A stretch of DNA of 64,000 bases from Gemmatimonas sp. (GCF_031426495.1 NZ_JANPLK010000002.1:1-64000), one strand, 5' to 3'; counted from the stretch's first letter, positions 1 to 9,555 are shown. The notes: generated by a model from the letters alone, not told the origin. Made by a program: numbers and translations.

Positions 1-266
1 CCCCCCGGGCGCGGGGGGGGGGCCACCCGCAGGCGGCAGCCCGGCCACCCGCCCGCTGCCCCTCCCCCCCCCCCCGCGTTCCTACAAGGGGACCCGGGGG
101 TTGCACCGCGGGCTTCCAACGACTCTGACCCCTTGAACTCACGAGGGGAGAGGAGGAAGGAACTCCGCGCGGTTCACCTGCCTCCTCCTTCCTGATGCCC
201 TCCCCCCTGCTCACTAGGGAGTTTGCAGTTCGACTGTTTTCAGTTAAGCCCTTGCCAGCTAAGGGT
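1..266. other. Non-coding start of window with C/G homopolymer tracts
   Basis: The first 80 bases are almost purely C and G with several long homopolymer runs, followed by purine-rich and pyrimidine-rich stretches around 140-210. I find no convincing gene here. The extreme composition could be a real low-complexity intergenic element, or poor sequence at a contig edge. Confidence 0.5.
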
Positions 267-1001
267 CTACCGGCTCGTCGCCAAGCTGAGACCCAACGCC
301 CCGTTCAACCACCGCACAAATGGCGTCATCGCCGCATAATGCTTGGCCAGCGCCTGCGGCAGTTTCGGGCTCGTCACCTCGTCCGGCGTGAGCTCGGTCC
401 ACGCCGTATACGACTGATAGCGCAGCCAAGCTTCCGCCGGGTGGTCGGCGGCGAATCCACGCGGCAGGCGGGTCAGCATGCCGTCGGTGTCCAGATCGCC
501 GAAGCGGCGACGGAAGGTGCGCCCCTTCACGATCTCCTCGAACCCTTCCAGATCGTCAGTGAGCGCCTGACGGATCTTGGTCACCGCCGACCGCGGTGGC
601 ATCCAGATGCCGCCACCGCAGAACGATCTGCCGGGCTCGATGTGGAAGTAGAAACCCGCGCCGCCGTGCACCGCTTCCGTGCCGACGCCGCGTCCCGCGT
701 CGCGATGAAAGAACCAGCAGGCCGCGTGCGTCTTGTACGGTGCCTTGTTCTTGGAGAAACGCACGTCGCGGTGAATGCGGAACACCGATTTCTTCGGTGA
801 GCCCACGATCTCCGGCGCAATCGTGGCGAGGTGCACGTCCACCTCTTCCACCAGCAGCGCCAGCGGGCGCTTGATCTCACGCTCGAAATCCGCGCGATGC
901 TCCTCGAACCACTCCTTGCGGTTGTGCTTCGCGATGCCACGCAAGAATATGAACGCCTTGGGTGTGAACTGCGTGAAGCTGTCGCCGATCAGGTCTTTCA
1001 T
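267..1001 (-). CDS. DUF2461 domain-containing protein
   Basis: A 244-aa soluble protein that matches the DUF2461 (TIGR02453) family over its whole length. The N-terminus has the family-typical FLRGIAKHNRKEWFEEHR segment, followed by FRIHRDVRFSKNKAPYKTH, and then the glycine-rich GAGFYFHIEPG strand. The biochemical function of the family is unknown, so no reaction is assigned. Its ATG overlaps the stop codon of the upstream esterase gene by 4 bases (998-1001), so the two are probably translationally coupled. It ends in TAG, with only non-coding sequence beyond. Family assignment is strong; function is open. Confidence 0.85.
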   Translation of the reverse strand: MKDLIGDSFTQFTPKAFIFLRGIAKHNRKEWFEEHRADFEREIKRPLALLVEEVDVHLATIAPEIVGSPKKSVFRIHRDVRFSKNKAPYKTHAACWFFHRDAGRGVGTEAVHGGAGFYFHIEPGRSFCGGGIWMPPRSAVTKIRQALTDDLEGFEEIVKGRTFRRRFGDLDTDGMLTRLPRGFAADHPAEAWLRYQSYTAWTELTPDEVTSPKLPQALAKHYAAMTPFVRWLNGALGLSLATSR

Positions 1002-1873
1002 GACATCCCCGAGGACATCGACATGGCCATCGCGTCATTCGACGACGTCGTGGCCGGAAACAGAAAGCGCAAAAACAACCCGGAGCGCTCGCCCCACGCC
1101 CGCTCGTCATGCAGCGCGCCATCCGCTTCCATGTACAGCAGGTCGTGTCCGGGCTGCCAGCCTTTGCGCAACAACATACGATACAGCAACCGCGTGCCCT
1201 TCAGCATGCGCGCCTCGCCCGTGCCCACATCGAGCCAGATCTTGAGCTCGGGACGCATGCCGTTGTTGGCCACTAGCTGACGCACAATCCAACGATCGTC
1301 CCACCACACACTGGGCGACAACAAGCCGATCTTCCCGAACACCGCCGAGTGCGTCAGGCCGAGATGCAGCGTGAGCAGGCCACCGAGTGAACTGCCGGCC
1401 AATCCCGTGTCCCGCGCGCCGCGGCGGGTGCGCCAGTTGTGGTCCACCCACGGCTTGAGCTCGTACACCAACATCTGCCCGTAGCGATCAGCCAGACCGC
1501 CTGCATCGTGGGCGTTGTCGCGCGTCGGCGTGTACTCATCAATGCGATCGCGGCCGGCATTGCCGATCGCCACGATGATCATCGGTTCGATCACCTGCGC
1601 ATGCATGAGGGCGCGCGCGGTCGTGTCGATGCCCCACTGCACCCCGAACGGCGACATGGCGAGATCGTCGAACACGTTCTGCCCGTCGTGCAGATACAGC
1701 ACCGGGTACCGTCGGTCGCTGTTCAGGTCATAGTCGGGCGGCAAACAGACGATCACGTCGTGCGGGTGCGGCAGAAACCGCGAACGGATCTCCGTGAAAT
1801 GCAACAGAGACCCCACCACCCGGGGAATCGGCGGTGTGGGGTGCAGTTCGTCGGAGAGCCCCGCATGGACCAC
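998..1873 (-). CDS. Alpha/beta hydrolase, esterase D/Fes-like
   Basis: A 291-aa alpha/beta-hydrolase of the putative-esterase (Fes/IroE/esterase D) superfamily. RRYPVLYLHDGQNVFDD forms the first core strand and oxyanion region. The nucleophile elbow is GSSLGG at about residues 160-165, and HDERAWGER near the C-terminus carries the expected catalytic His. No signal peptide is seen, so it should be cytoplasmic. Substrate cannot be told; relatives cleave enterobactin-type esters, feruloyl esters or simple acyl esters. The Met-rich C-terminal tail (AMAMSMSSGMS) is unlike the usual family end. It is transcribed ahead of, and overlaps, the DUF2461 gene. Confidence 0.8.
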   Translation of the reverse strand: MVHAGLSDELHPTPPIPRVVGSLLHFTEIRSRFLPHPHDVIVCLPPDYDLNSDRRYPVLYLHDGQNVFDDLAMSPFGVQWGIDTTARALMHAQVIEPMIIVAIGNAGRDRIDEYTPTRDNAHDAGGLADRYGQMLVYELKPWVDHNWRTRRGARDTGLAGSSLGGLLTLHLGLTHSAVFGKIGLLSPSVWWDDRWIVRQLVANNGMRPELKIWLDVGTGEARMLKGTRLLYRMLLRKGWQPGHDLLYMEADGALHDERAWGERSGLFLRFLFPATTSSNDAMAMSMSSGMS

Positions 1874-2033
1874 GGTGGAGAACGTGTTGGGGCTGGGGAA
1901 GCCGTTAGGAGGCGAACGTGTGGGGGCAACCGGAAGTACCGGGGCCGGTGGACCACGGTGGTCGCAACCTAAGCGGGTGGGTGGCGCGGGGCATAGCTTG
2001 AAATGCGCGGTGCGTGCGCTACCCCTGGCTCGG

Positions 2034-3032
2034 TCAGACCGGGTCGCTTACGCTCCCGGTCTGGACGAATGCATCGAGATTCGACAGGGCACGCATGCCC
2101 ATGTTGGTGCGCGTCTCGATCGTGGCGCTACCTAAATGCGGCAACAGCACGACGTTCTCGAGCTCCTTGAGTTCGGCGGTCACACTCGGCTCGAATTCAT
2201 ACACGTCGAGACCGGCGCCGGCGATCTTGCGCTCCTTCAGCACCGACGTGAGCGCCGCTTCGTCGACCACATCTCCGCGCGCGGTGTTCACCAGATACGC
2301 GTGCGCCGGCATGAGCGCCAACGTGCGTGCGTTCATGAGGTGACGTGTGTCGGGCGTGGCCGGGCAATGCAACGACACCACATCCGCGCGCGCTAGCAAC
2401 GTCTCCAGCGAATCGACCCGCTCGGCGCCGGCCGGTCCCGCTGTCGCGGGATCATCGATGCGCGGATCGCGTGGTGCATAGTAGATGATCTTCATGTCGA
2501 ACGCTGCGGCGGCCTGGCGCGCCACGGCGCGACCGATGCGACCGTAGCCCACGATGCCGAGCGTCTTGCCGCGCAGCGTACGCCCCAGCATGAACGTCGG
2601 ACGCAATCCGCCCCATGCCCCGCTGCGCACATGCCGTTCACCTTCACCCAACCGACGCATCGTCATCAGCATCAGCGCGATCGCAATGTCGGCGGTATCG
2701 TCGGTCACCACATCGGGCGTGTTGCTGATCGTGATGCCCGCGCGCTTGGCCGCTGCCACGTTGATGTGATTCACCCCAACGCCCACGTTGCACAGCATGC
2801 GCGCGCGGATGCCCGGCACATTGAAGATGTCTTCGGTCCACCTATCGGTCACCGTCGTCATCACGATGTCGGCCTGCTGCAGCACCTGCTTCAGCTGATC
2901 GGGGGCGAGTGCCAGATCCGTCTTGTTGAACAGCGCGTCATAGCGCGCCGCGATCTCCGCTTCCACCGCCGCCGGCATCTTCCGGGTGACCACCACGCGG
3001 ACGTTCTTCGTATCCGTCGACAAGGCACTCAT
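2034..3032 (-). CDS. D-2-hydroxyacid dehydrogenase (glyoxylate/hydroxypyruvate reductase type)
   Basis: A 332-aa NAD(P)-dependent D-2-hydroxyacid dehydrogenase. The Rossmann dinucleotide motif is GIVGYGRIGRAVA. Active-site signatures are NTARGDVVDE (substrate-binding Arg), GAGLDVYEFEP (Glu) and LLPHLGSAT (catalytic His). I chose the ATG at 3032 because it overlaps the stop of the aminotransferase gene by 4 bases; the upstream extension in the same frame is basic and unlike the family. Next to a serine/alanine-glyoxylate-type aminotransferase, glyoxylate or hydroxypyruvate is the likely substrate, reduced to glycolate or glycerate. Exact specificity is inferred from context. Confidence 0.88.
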   Translation of the reverse strand: MSALSTDTKNVRVVVTRKMPAAVEAEIAARYDALFNKTDLALAPDQLKQVLQQADIVMTTVTDRWTEDIFNVPGIRARMLCNVGVGVNHINVAAAKRAGITISNTPDVVTDDTADIAIALMLMTMRRLGEGERHVRSGAWGGLRPTFMLGRTLRGKTLGIVGYGRIGRAVARQAAAAFDMKIIYYAPRDPRIDDPATAGPAGAERVDSLETLLARADVVSLHCPATPDTRHLMNARTLALMPAHAYLVNTARGDVVDEAALTSVLKERKIAGAGLDVYEFEPSVTAELKELENVVLLPHLGSATIETRTNMGMRALSNLDAFVQTGSVSDPV

Positions 3033-4195
3033 GCGCGCACGCGCCACTGCTGCAGCGCGGCACCGACGCCGCTGCCGAGCGTGATGGGAATGCCGGCATC
3101 GCACAGCGCCATCTCGACGCCCGACAACGCACCCGCCAACGTGAGACTGTTCGTGTCGCCGAGGTGACCGATGCGGAACACCTTGCCGGCCACTTCGTTC
3201 AGGCCTGAACCGAGTGAAATGTCATAGCGCGTAAACGCGAGCTCGATCACCTGACGCGCGTCGTGTCCATCAGGCACCATCACTGCCGTGAGGGAATTCG
3301 ATGCGATTTCCACGCGCTTCGCACACTGACGCAGCCCCCACGCATCCACCGCCGCCCGCACGCCATGCGCGAGGAAGCGGTGACGTTCGGCCACGGCATC
3401 CATGCCTTCGTCCAGCAGCATCGTGAGCGCTTCGTCGAGACCGAACAGCAGCGACAGCGCTGGCGTGCTCGGGAAGAAGCCCTGCGCGTTGTTCGTGCGC
3501 ATCGGGCGCAAATCGAAATACGCGCGCGGCATCGTGCAGCTCTCCACGCGCGTGAGTGCCTTCTCGCTCATGTAGAGGATGCCCAACCCCGCGGGGAGCA
3601 TGAAGCCCTTCTGCGTGCCGGTGATCGCACAGTCCACGCCCCACGCATCGAACTGGAACTCCAGACTGGCAATCGAGCTCACGCCGTCCACCAGCAGTAA
3701 TGCCGGATGCTTGGCGCGATCGATCGCCGCGCGCACCGCCGCCACATCACTCGTGACGCCCGTCGCCGTTTCGTTGTGCACCAGCAGCACACCCTGAATC
3801 TCGTGCGCCGTATCGGCGGCCAGCGCCGCTTCGATGCGCGCCGGATCGGCGACGTCGCCCCACGGCTCTTCGAGCACGTCCACCTGATAGCCAAGCGCGC
3901 GCGCCGTCTGGATGAACAGGTGCGAGAACTGTCCGAAACGCACCGCCAGCAGTCGTCCACCGGGATTCACCGTGTTTACCAGCGCCGCTTCCCACATCGC
4001 GGTACCGGTGGCCGGAAACACGAACGGCTCACCCTTCGTCTGATGCACGACCTGCGGGAGGCGCGAAAGGATCGAACGCGTCAGCGCCGGAAAGGCCGAC
4101 GAGCGATGATCTTCCATCGCTCGGTGCATGGCGCGCAGTAGTCGGTCGGGAACGGGTGTCGGTCCCGGGATCTGAAGAAAGTGCCGTCCGGCCAT
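3029..4195 (-). CDS. Class V aminotransferase (alanine/serine-glyoxylate type)
   Basis: A 388-aa PLP-dependent aminotransferase of class V, related to alanine-glyoxylate and serine-pyruvate/glyoxylate aminotransferases. It opens with LQIPGPTPVPDRLLRAMHR, which is diagnostic of the group. It has the cofactor segment VDGVSSIASLEF and the Schiff-base lysine in ITGTQKGFMLPAGLG. The start lies 3 bases after the stop of the marR-type gene, and the end overlaps the hydroxyacid dehydrogenase. The pair could pass an amino group to glyoxylate and then reduce the resulting 2-oxoacid, as in serine/glyoxylate metabolism. Whether serine or alanine is the donor cannot be told from sequence. Confidence 0.87.
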   Translation of the reverse strand: MAGRHFLQIPGPTPVPDRLLRAMHRAMEDHRSSAFPALTRSILSRLPQVVHQTKGEPFVFPATGTAMWEAALVNTVNPGGRLLAVRFGQFSHLFIQTARALGYQVDVLEEPWGDVADPARIEAALAADTAHEIQGVLLVHNETATGVTSDVAAVRAAIDRAKHPALLLVDGVSSIASLEFQFDAWGVDCAITGTQKGFMLPAGLGILYMSEKALTRVESCTMPRAYFDLRPMRTNNAQGFFPSTPALSLLFGLDEALTMLLDEGMDAVAERHRFLAHGVRAAVDAWGLRQCAKRVEIASNSLTAVMVPDGHDARQVIELAFTRYDISLGSGLNEVAGKVFRIGHLGDTNSLTLAGALSGVEMALCDAGIPITLGSGVGAALQQWRVRA

Positions 4196-4198
4196 CGA

Positions 4199-4789
4199 TT
4201 ACGTCGGAGAAGGAAGCGTGGTCTCGACGGCCGGTACGCCCAGCTCGTCGTCGGATTCATCGTCATCGTGTTCGTCGTCGTCCGCGTCAGCGACTTCGTC
4301 GGCCTGCGCGTCGGCCTGCGCCTCCTCGGCCGGCTCGTTCGACTGATCCGGATCGAGGACGCGCAGCAACCGCCGGCACAATCTCGCCAGGCGGGCGCGC
4401 TGCTCACCGCTCAGTTCTGCCATGATCGCCACGATGGCATCGCTGCGTGCCGGAGCCGTACTCACCAGCACCTCACGCCCGTCGTCGGTGAGATACACCG
4501 AGATGAACCGTCGATCGGTGGCGTGTCGCTCCCGGCGCACCCAGCCACGCGCTTCGAGCGCGTCAATAATCGCCGTCATCTGCGCCTTGCTGCGTCCCAG
4601 CGCCTCGGCCAGCTCCTGCTGATGCACCGGCCCGCGCGACTGCAGCGTTTCCAGCACCCCGAACTGCGACGCCGAGAGCCCGAACGGATGCACCGCCTGC
4701 TCGACCTGCGCGGACGCCATCGACGCGGCGCGCTGCAGTGTCGAATAGGCGTCGAGGGCGCGGCGGCGTTTCTTCTCTCCCTTACTCAT
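4199..4789 (-). CDS. MarR-family transcriptional regulator with acidic tail
   Basis: A 196-aa winged-helix regulator of the MarR family. The recognition part reads LAEALGRSKAQMTAIIDALEARGWVRR, followed by the wing DRRFISVYLTDDGREVL. The last ~45 residues form a strongly acidic tail rich in Asp and Glu (DADDDEHDDDESDDELG), which is not part of the MarR fold. It sits between the GMC oxidoreductase gene and the aminotransferase gene, 3 bases from the latter, so it probably controls this unit and itself. The acidic tail could interact with DNA-binding partners or mimic DNA, but that is speculation. Confidence 0.85.
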   Translation of the reverse strand: MSKGEKKRRRALDAYSTLQRAASMASAQVEQAVHPFGLSASQFGVLETLQSRGPVHQQELAEALGRSKAQMTAIIDALEARGWVRRERHATDRRFISVYLTDDGREVLVSTAPARSDAIVAIMAELSGEQRARLARLCRRLLRVLDPDQSNEPAEEAQADAQADEVADADDDEHDDDESDDELGVPAVETTLPSPT

Positions 4790-4840
4790 GCGGGCGTTGG
4801 TGGTCGGAGGGCTGGGACGTCGGTAGGGCGGAACTGCGCA

Positions 4841-6967
4841 CTAAGTACGGGTCACACCGGCGTGGCGCATCGCCATGCGCTCGGCGAGCACCGTCGCGAC
4901 CGCCATGATCGTTTCCTGCGGGTTCACACCGAGCGCCGTGGGTAGCAGCGACCCGTCGGAAATGTACAGCCCACGCACACCGTGCCGCTCGCCTTCGGGC
5001 GTCGCGCCCGAGGTGGATGGATCGGTGCCCATACGACAGGTGCCGTTCACGTGGGCCGAGAAGAGCCCGATGCGATTTGGACCGACCGATCCTTCCTCGA
5101 GCCGGGCGACATCGGCCGCCGACCGGACCACGATCGGCGTGGAGTGCATGGTGCCCACTTCACGAGCGCCGGCGGCGAAATGCAGCTGCGCCGTGGCCGA
5201 TAACGACGCGCGCACGCGCCGCTGATCTTCCTGAGTCAACGCATACGTGATCGATGTCTCGCCACGACGGTTGACTCGCACGCGACCGCTCGATCTCGAA
5301 CGGTCGGCCCCGTCGCGGGTGAGGCCGATCAGCACGCCCAGCTGGTTGAATGACGACATGAGCGCTCCATGCGATTGGCCGAACCCGGGCATGGCCGCCG
5401 CCGTGAACGACGGATGCATCGGCGGCGTCTCGATCCAGAAGCCGTAGTCCGTGCTGCGCCAGCGCAAATATTCGTCGCACATGGTAGTGAGCGGAATACC
5501 CGTGCTCGTCACGATTTCGTGATCGTAACGTCCCCAGACCGCGGTCGTGGGGTGCAGGCGCAGCCAGTGGCCCACGCCACCGCCACCGAGTCCCGAGCGT
5601 TGCAGCAGCGCCGGCGTGCCGATCGCGCCGCCGGCGACGACCACGATCGGGGCATCGATCGTGAGCATGCGGGCGGTGCGCCCCGAATACGGATCGCGCA
5701 CCGTCGCATGCACGCGCTTGAGCGGCGGCGTGCCAGCGCCGGTGTCCCGTTCGCGCACTTCGATGCGGTCCACATGCGTATCGGCATGCAGCGTGGCACC
5801 GGCCGTCAGCGCGCGCGGCACAAAGGTCACCAGCGTGGACTGCTTGGCGTCGTGCCGACAGCCCACGCCGCAGAAGCCGCAGCGCACGCAGTTGCTGGCG
5901 TTGATCTGCGCCGTGGACACCTTCCACCCCAACGATCGCGCGCCGTCGAGGAGGATGCGGTTATTCGCGGAGTGCGCGTCTTCAGGGACCGCACTGGCGT
6001 GCACCTCGCGCTCGACGCGCTCGAACACGGGGCTCATCTCGCGGGGCGTCATCCCGTATACGCCCGATTCGGATGCCCACTGCTCGAGCACGAAGTCCGG
6101 CGTGCGCAGCATGATCATCCAGTTCACCGTGGTCGACCCACCCACCGTGTTGCCCTGCACCAGCGCCACCGACGCGTCGTCGGTGGTGCGCAACGCGCCA
6201 TCGGCGTACAGCTGCTCGGTGAGCTCGGCTTCGCGTTCGTCGAAATCGGCGCGCGTGCGATACGCCCCCGATTCGAGCACGACGACCGAGAACCCCGCTT
6301 CGGCCAATCGGGCGGCGGTCACCGCGCCGCCGGCGCCGGTGCCGATCACCACCACGTCGGCGGTGCGATGCAGATCGTCGCGCATCGCGACGGCGGGGAT
6401 CACGCCGCGCGGCAACGGGGCCGGGGCGATGATCGTGGGCAGCGAGATCTCGCCTCGGGCCACCGGCTCATCGGCGCGGGAAATCCCAACCATCGGCCCC
6501 TCCCATGACACCCGCGGCGATCGCAGGTGCATCGGCCCGGCGTACCCGATGGCCTCCGTGACTTCGGGGCGGGCATAGTGCACCGCCAACAGTAGGCGTC
6601 GCACGGAATGCGAGGCCGAACGCAGCGGAGCGAGAGCCGAGTTGAGCCAGCGGTCGAAGCAGCGCGTCTGCTCGTCGGCCGACAGCGAGGCGAAACGCGT
6701 CGCCGTGCCGATGGCCAGCAGCACAGACGTGCGTCCACCGAGGACATCGAGGGCGAGCCCCAGCTGCGCGCGGCGATGGGCGGGGAGCAGTTCGAGTCGC
6801 GCATCGCATCGCGCGACGAACTCGCTGGCGGACTCCGTGCTGGGCGGCGCGCCCCGGAGCACACACGGGGCACGCGCCGCCAGCGACTCACGCTGCGCCC
6901 GCGACAAGTGCGGGAGAACGACGCGAGGCGGCGTACGAGTTTCTGAACTGACAGCGGCACCAGTCAT
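4841..6967 (-). CDS. GMC-family FAD oxidoreductase with fused N-terminal domain
   Basis: A 708-aa flavoprotein of the glucose-methanol-choline family. Residues 1-190 form an extra helical domain ending in AIGYAGPMHLRSPRVSWEGP, seen in long-chain alcohol oxidase-like members. The FAD fold starts at VVIGTGAGGAVTAARLAEAG (about residue 205), followed by GGSTTVNWMI. A Cys-rich stretch CVRCGFCGVGCRHDAKQST is found at the site used by the alcohol-oxidase subgroup. The C-terminal GMC signature is CRMGTDPSTSGATPEG and GVNPQETIMAVATVLAERM. A long-chain alcohol, sterol or sugar alcohol is the plausible substrate. It appears to be first in a unit with the MarR regulator and the aminotransferase. Confidence 0.85.
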   Translation of the reverse strand: MTGAAVSSETRTPPRVVLPHLSRAQRESLAARAPCVLRGAPPSTESASEFVARCDARLELLPAHRRAQLGLALDVLGGRTSVLLAIGTATRFASLSADEQTRCFDRWLNSALAPLRSASHSVRRLLLAVHYARPEVTEAIGYAGPMHLRSPRVSWEGPMVGISRADEPVARGEISLPTIIAPAPLPRGVIPAVAMRDDLHRTADVVVIGTGAGGAVTAARLAEAGFSVVVLESGAYRTRADFDEREAELTEQLYADGALRTTDDASVALVQGNTVGGSTTVNWMIMLRTPDFVLEQWASESGVYGMTPREMSPVFERVEREVHASAVPEDAHSANNRILLDGARSLGWKVSTAQINASNCVRCGFCGVGCRHDAKQSTLVTFVPRALTAGATLHADTHVDRIEVRERDTGAGTPPLKRVHATVRDPYSGRTARMLTIDAPIVVVAGGAIGTPALLQRSGLGGGGVGHWLRLHPTTAVWGRYDHEIVTSTGIPLTTMCDEYLRWRSTDYGFWIETPPMHPSFTAAAMPGFGQSHGALMSSFNQLGVLIGLTRDGADRSRSSGRVRVNRRGETSITYALTQEDQRRVRASLSATAQLHFAAGAREVGTMHSTPIVVRSAADVARLEEGSVGPNRIGLFSAHVNGTCRMGTDPSTSGATPEGERHGVRGLYISDGSLLPTALGVNPQETIMAVATVLAERMAMRHAGVTRT

Positions 6968-7058
6968 GTCGGCACGCTACCGCTCCTCCCTCCATCACGC
7001 CAGCAGCGTTCTGCCGAACACGCCGTTGTTGAACAACGAACTCTGGCGTGCGGAGACG

Positions 7059-7421
7059 TTACGACTGCATTGCGAAGATCTGACGCGTATCGTCGTGCAT
7101 CAGCACCCAAATCGAGTAGCCACCGAACAGCGTGCCCCATGGCCAACGGAAGAGACGCAACGCCGACACGAACAAGATGACGTAGCGGGCCCACTGCTGA
7201 TGATTGAGCAACGCGAAGCCGGCTATCAACCCAAACACACTGATCGCGCCGATGACGATGGCGATCAGAGCGCTGGTGACGGTGCCGACGACCAGCACAA
7301 TCGGGTTGAGCGTGGCCAGCGAGCTGAAGATGCCGCCCAGCAATACGCCAGCGGCGGCCAGGATGCCGATCGCGCTGTAAATCAGGTTGACGATGCCGAC
7401 GACTTTAATGTGGGTGCGCAC
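7059..7421 (-). CDS. Small multi-pass membrane protein
   Basis: About 120 aa with four hydrophobic segments (IVNLIYSAIGILAAAGVLL; LNPIVLVVGTVTSALIAIV; IGAISVFGLIAGFALL; YVILFVSALRLFRWPWG) and a polar end. I start it at GTG 7421, which has a GGAG Shine-Dalgarno-like run a few bases upstream; the longer open frame adds a Pro/Ala-rich stretch with no family support. The layout resembles small DUF-type membrane proteins often annotated as hypothetical. No enzymatic residues are recognised, and its role is unknown. Confidence 0.65.
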   Translation of the reverse strand: MRTHIKVVGIVNLIYSAIGILAAAGVLLGGIFSSLATLNPIVLVVGTVTSALIAIVIGAISVFGLIAGFALLNHQQWARYVILFVSALRLFRWPWGTLFGGYSIWVLMHDDTRQIFAMQS

Positions 7422-7479
7422 AGAGCAGCTCCGAAGAAGTGGGTACGCTGGTCCGTACGAACCCGCGGGCGCGCAGGAT

Positions 7480-8475
7480 TCAGCGGGTGCCGTCGCGGGT
7501 GCCGTCGCGGGTGCGCCACACCGCGGTGACCATCCGCTTGGCGCCACCGCCGGCGATGCTGACCATGGCGACGCCGCCCAGGATGACCGTCATGGCCGCC
7601 ACGGCCTGCGCCGGAAGACGCTCACCCGCCAACAGCACGCCCAGCAGCACGGCCACGGCGGGATTCACGTACGCGTAAGTCCCCACGGCCGTCGGGCTGG
7701 CCACCTTCAGCAGCCACATGTAGGTGCTGAAGCCGATGAGCGACCCGAACACGATCAGATACAGGAGCGAGGCGGCCGATCGCACGGACACGTGCAGCGC
7801 CGGCGTCCACTCGCCCGCGGCCAGCGACAGCAAGAGCAGCAGCGACCCACCCACCAGCATCTGCATCGCGATGGCCAGCGCCGGCGACTCGGCCTGCCGT
7901 GCGGTGCGCGAGTAGAGCGAGCCAATGGTCCAGGACAGGGAACCCAGCGCGAGCACCACGGCGCCCACGGGATCGACCGTGGCCTTGGCCGCGCCGGTGG
8001 GCATGACGAGCAGGGCGACGCCGCCGAGGCCGATCAGGACGCCGATGACCTTGATGAGGTCGGGGCGCTTTCCTTGCCAGAGTTCACAGAGCACCAGCCA
8101 GAGCGGCACCGTGGCCACCAGCACCGAGGTCAGGCCGGAGGGCACCCGCTGACTCGCCCACGAGACGGCCCCGTTGCCCACGAAGAGGAGCAGCGTGCCA
8201 ATCACTGCCGACGCTTTCCATTGGCTCTTTGTCGGTTTTTTCGCGCCACGCACGCGGCACCATGCGTACAACATAGTGCCAGCTATAAGAAAACGAGCTG
8301 CGCCCATGCCGAACGGTGGGATCGTCTCCACGCCCCAGTGGATCGCCAGATAGGTCGATCCCCACACCACGTAGATGATCAGGAAGCCGGCGACGAGCTG
8401 CCACCTGGTGGCGGCGACTGGCGCTGCGGTCGGCGACGGAGGCGAACTGGGAATCGGACGGTTCGTGGAAGACAT
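7480..8475 (-). CDS. EamA/DMT-superfamily permease
   Basis: A 331-aa drug/metabolite transporter with ten hydrophobic segments and two EamA repeats. The first begins LVAGFLIIYVVWGSTYLAIHW, a strong signature; the second begins GAVVLALGSLSWTIGSLYS. Substrate is unpredictable (amino acids, metabolites or drugs). The ATG at 8475 was chosen because the EamA repeat starts about 25 residues later and only low-complexity sequence lies upstream. The C-terminus ends in a short duplicated TRDGTRDGTR tail, caused by a 12-base tandem repeat near 7488-7511. It starts 4 bases after the stop of the flippase-like gene, so they likely share a transcript. Confidence 0.88.
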   Translation of the reverse strand: MSSTNRPIPSSPPSPTAAPVAATRWQLVAGFLIIYVVWGSTYLAIHWGVETIPPFGMGAARFLIAGTMLYAWCRVRGAKKPTKSQWKASAVIGTLLLFVGNGAVSWASQRVPSGLTSVLVATVPLWLVLCELWQGKRPDLIKVIGVLIGLGGVALLVMPTGAAKATVDPVGAVVLALGSLSWTIGSLYSRTARQAESPALAIAMQMLVGGSLLLLLSLAAGEWTPALHVSVRSAASLLYLIVFGSLIGFSTYMWLLKVASPTAVGTYAYVNPAVAVLLGVLLAGERLPAQAVAAMTVILGGVAMVSIAGGGAKRMVTAVWRTRDGTRDGTR

Positions 8476-8479
8476 CGCG

Positions 8480-9478
8480 TCAGGTCGGACGCCGCAGGGC
8501 ACGCAGGGCGGCATCGCCGGCCGCCGCCCCGCCAACGAGGAGGTACAGATAGAACGTGTAAAAGCGCCACCAGAGCAGTGATGCGGCAAAGATACCCGCC
8601 GGGATCGCCGAACTGAGCGTGGCGGCAAAGGCGCCTTCGATAAAGCCACCACCGCCGGGCGCCGGCACCACCACACCCCCATAAAAGAGCGCCAGCGGCC
8701 ACAGCACGAGCGGGGCCAGTGCGTCCATCGTGAGCGGGAACGCCGGGTCGCCCAGAAACACCAGAATGGGCAGCGTGGCCACCTTGAACAGCACGTGCAG
8801 CACCGAGCCCCCGAAGGCCAGCAGCATCAGCGCCGGATCGGCCCGTCGGAGCGACTGCACCGATTCCCTGAGCGCGCGCAACGTGCGCTGCACGACGCGC
8901 CATCGCCCGGCGTGCAGCCCCACCCGCCGCGCCCACGCGGGCGGCGGCCCGTTGGCGTTCCGTTTCGAAAGCACCAACCCCGCCGCCCCGACGCCCAGCA
9001 CGAAGCTGCTGTAGCCACCCACGAGACTAAGCAGCCCGGCCACCGAAGCCCCGCGTCCGGCAAAGAGCACCGCCAGCACCCCACACACCAGCACCAGCGA
9101 CCACATCTCGAGAAACAGCTCGAGAAAGAGAATCAACACGCGCCCCGCCGGTCCGGTGCCACTCTCGGCCAGCACCAGAAACCGCGACGGCTCCGCCCCC
9201 GAACGCGCCGGCGTGATGGCCGCTGCGAAGTCACCGGCCAGACAGACCCGCACCGCGGTGCCGAAACGCAGCGGGATGCCGCACGCCCGCGCCGATGCCT
9301 GGATCTTGAGCGCCCTGGTGATGATCTCGGCCGTCACCGTGGCCAACGCCGCCGCATGCACCGGCCACGCCAGCCACGGCATGCCCCGGGCCGGCCAATG
9401 GGAGGCGACCACCCATGCCGACACCCCAAGCATGGCGGCGAACGACAGGGCAGTGGCAAGCCATCGCACAGCAGACAT
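8480..9478 (-). CDS. Flippase-like membrane protein (LPG synthase TM/UPF0104 family)
   Basis: A 332-aa integral membrane protein of the lysylphosphatidylglycerol-synthase transmembrane (AglD/UPF0104) family. The conserved GDFAAAITPARSGAEPSRFL segment (about residues 70-90) marks the family, followed by several helices and the FYGGVVVPAPGGGGFIEGAF motif. Members act as lipid or glycolipid flippases, or as the membrane half of lipid-modifying synthases. The soluble synthase domain is absent here, so a flippase-like role is more likely, though unproven. I chose ATG 9478 over the longer frame. It is divergently oriented to the aminotransferase at 9556. Confidence 0.8.
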   Translation of the reverse strand: MSAVRWLATALSFAAMLGVSAWVVASHWPARGMPWLAWPVHAAALATVTAEIITRALKIQASARACGIPLRFGTAVRVCLAGDFAAAITPARSGAEPSRFLVLAESGTGPAGRVLILFLELFLEMWSLVLVCGVLAVLFAGRGASVAGLLSLVGGYSSFVLGVGAAGLVLSKRNANGPPPAWARRVGLHAGRWRVVQRTLRALRESVQSLRRADPALMLLAFGGSVLHVLFKVATLPILVFLGDPAFPLTMDALAPLVLWPLALFYGGVVVPAPGGGGFIEGAFAATLSSAIPAGIFAASLLWWRFYTFYLYLLVGGAAAGDAALRALRRPT

Positions 9479-9555
9479 CGCGGAAAGATAGTTCGCGCCG
9501 TATCGTAGACGCACGCCGCGCCAACTCCGACCGCCCAGCTCTACACGAGGTTCGC

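Noticed and set aside
7488..7511. 12-base tandem duplication near the permease end
   Set aside because: It only adds four residues to the C-terminus and needs no special explanation.
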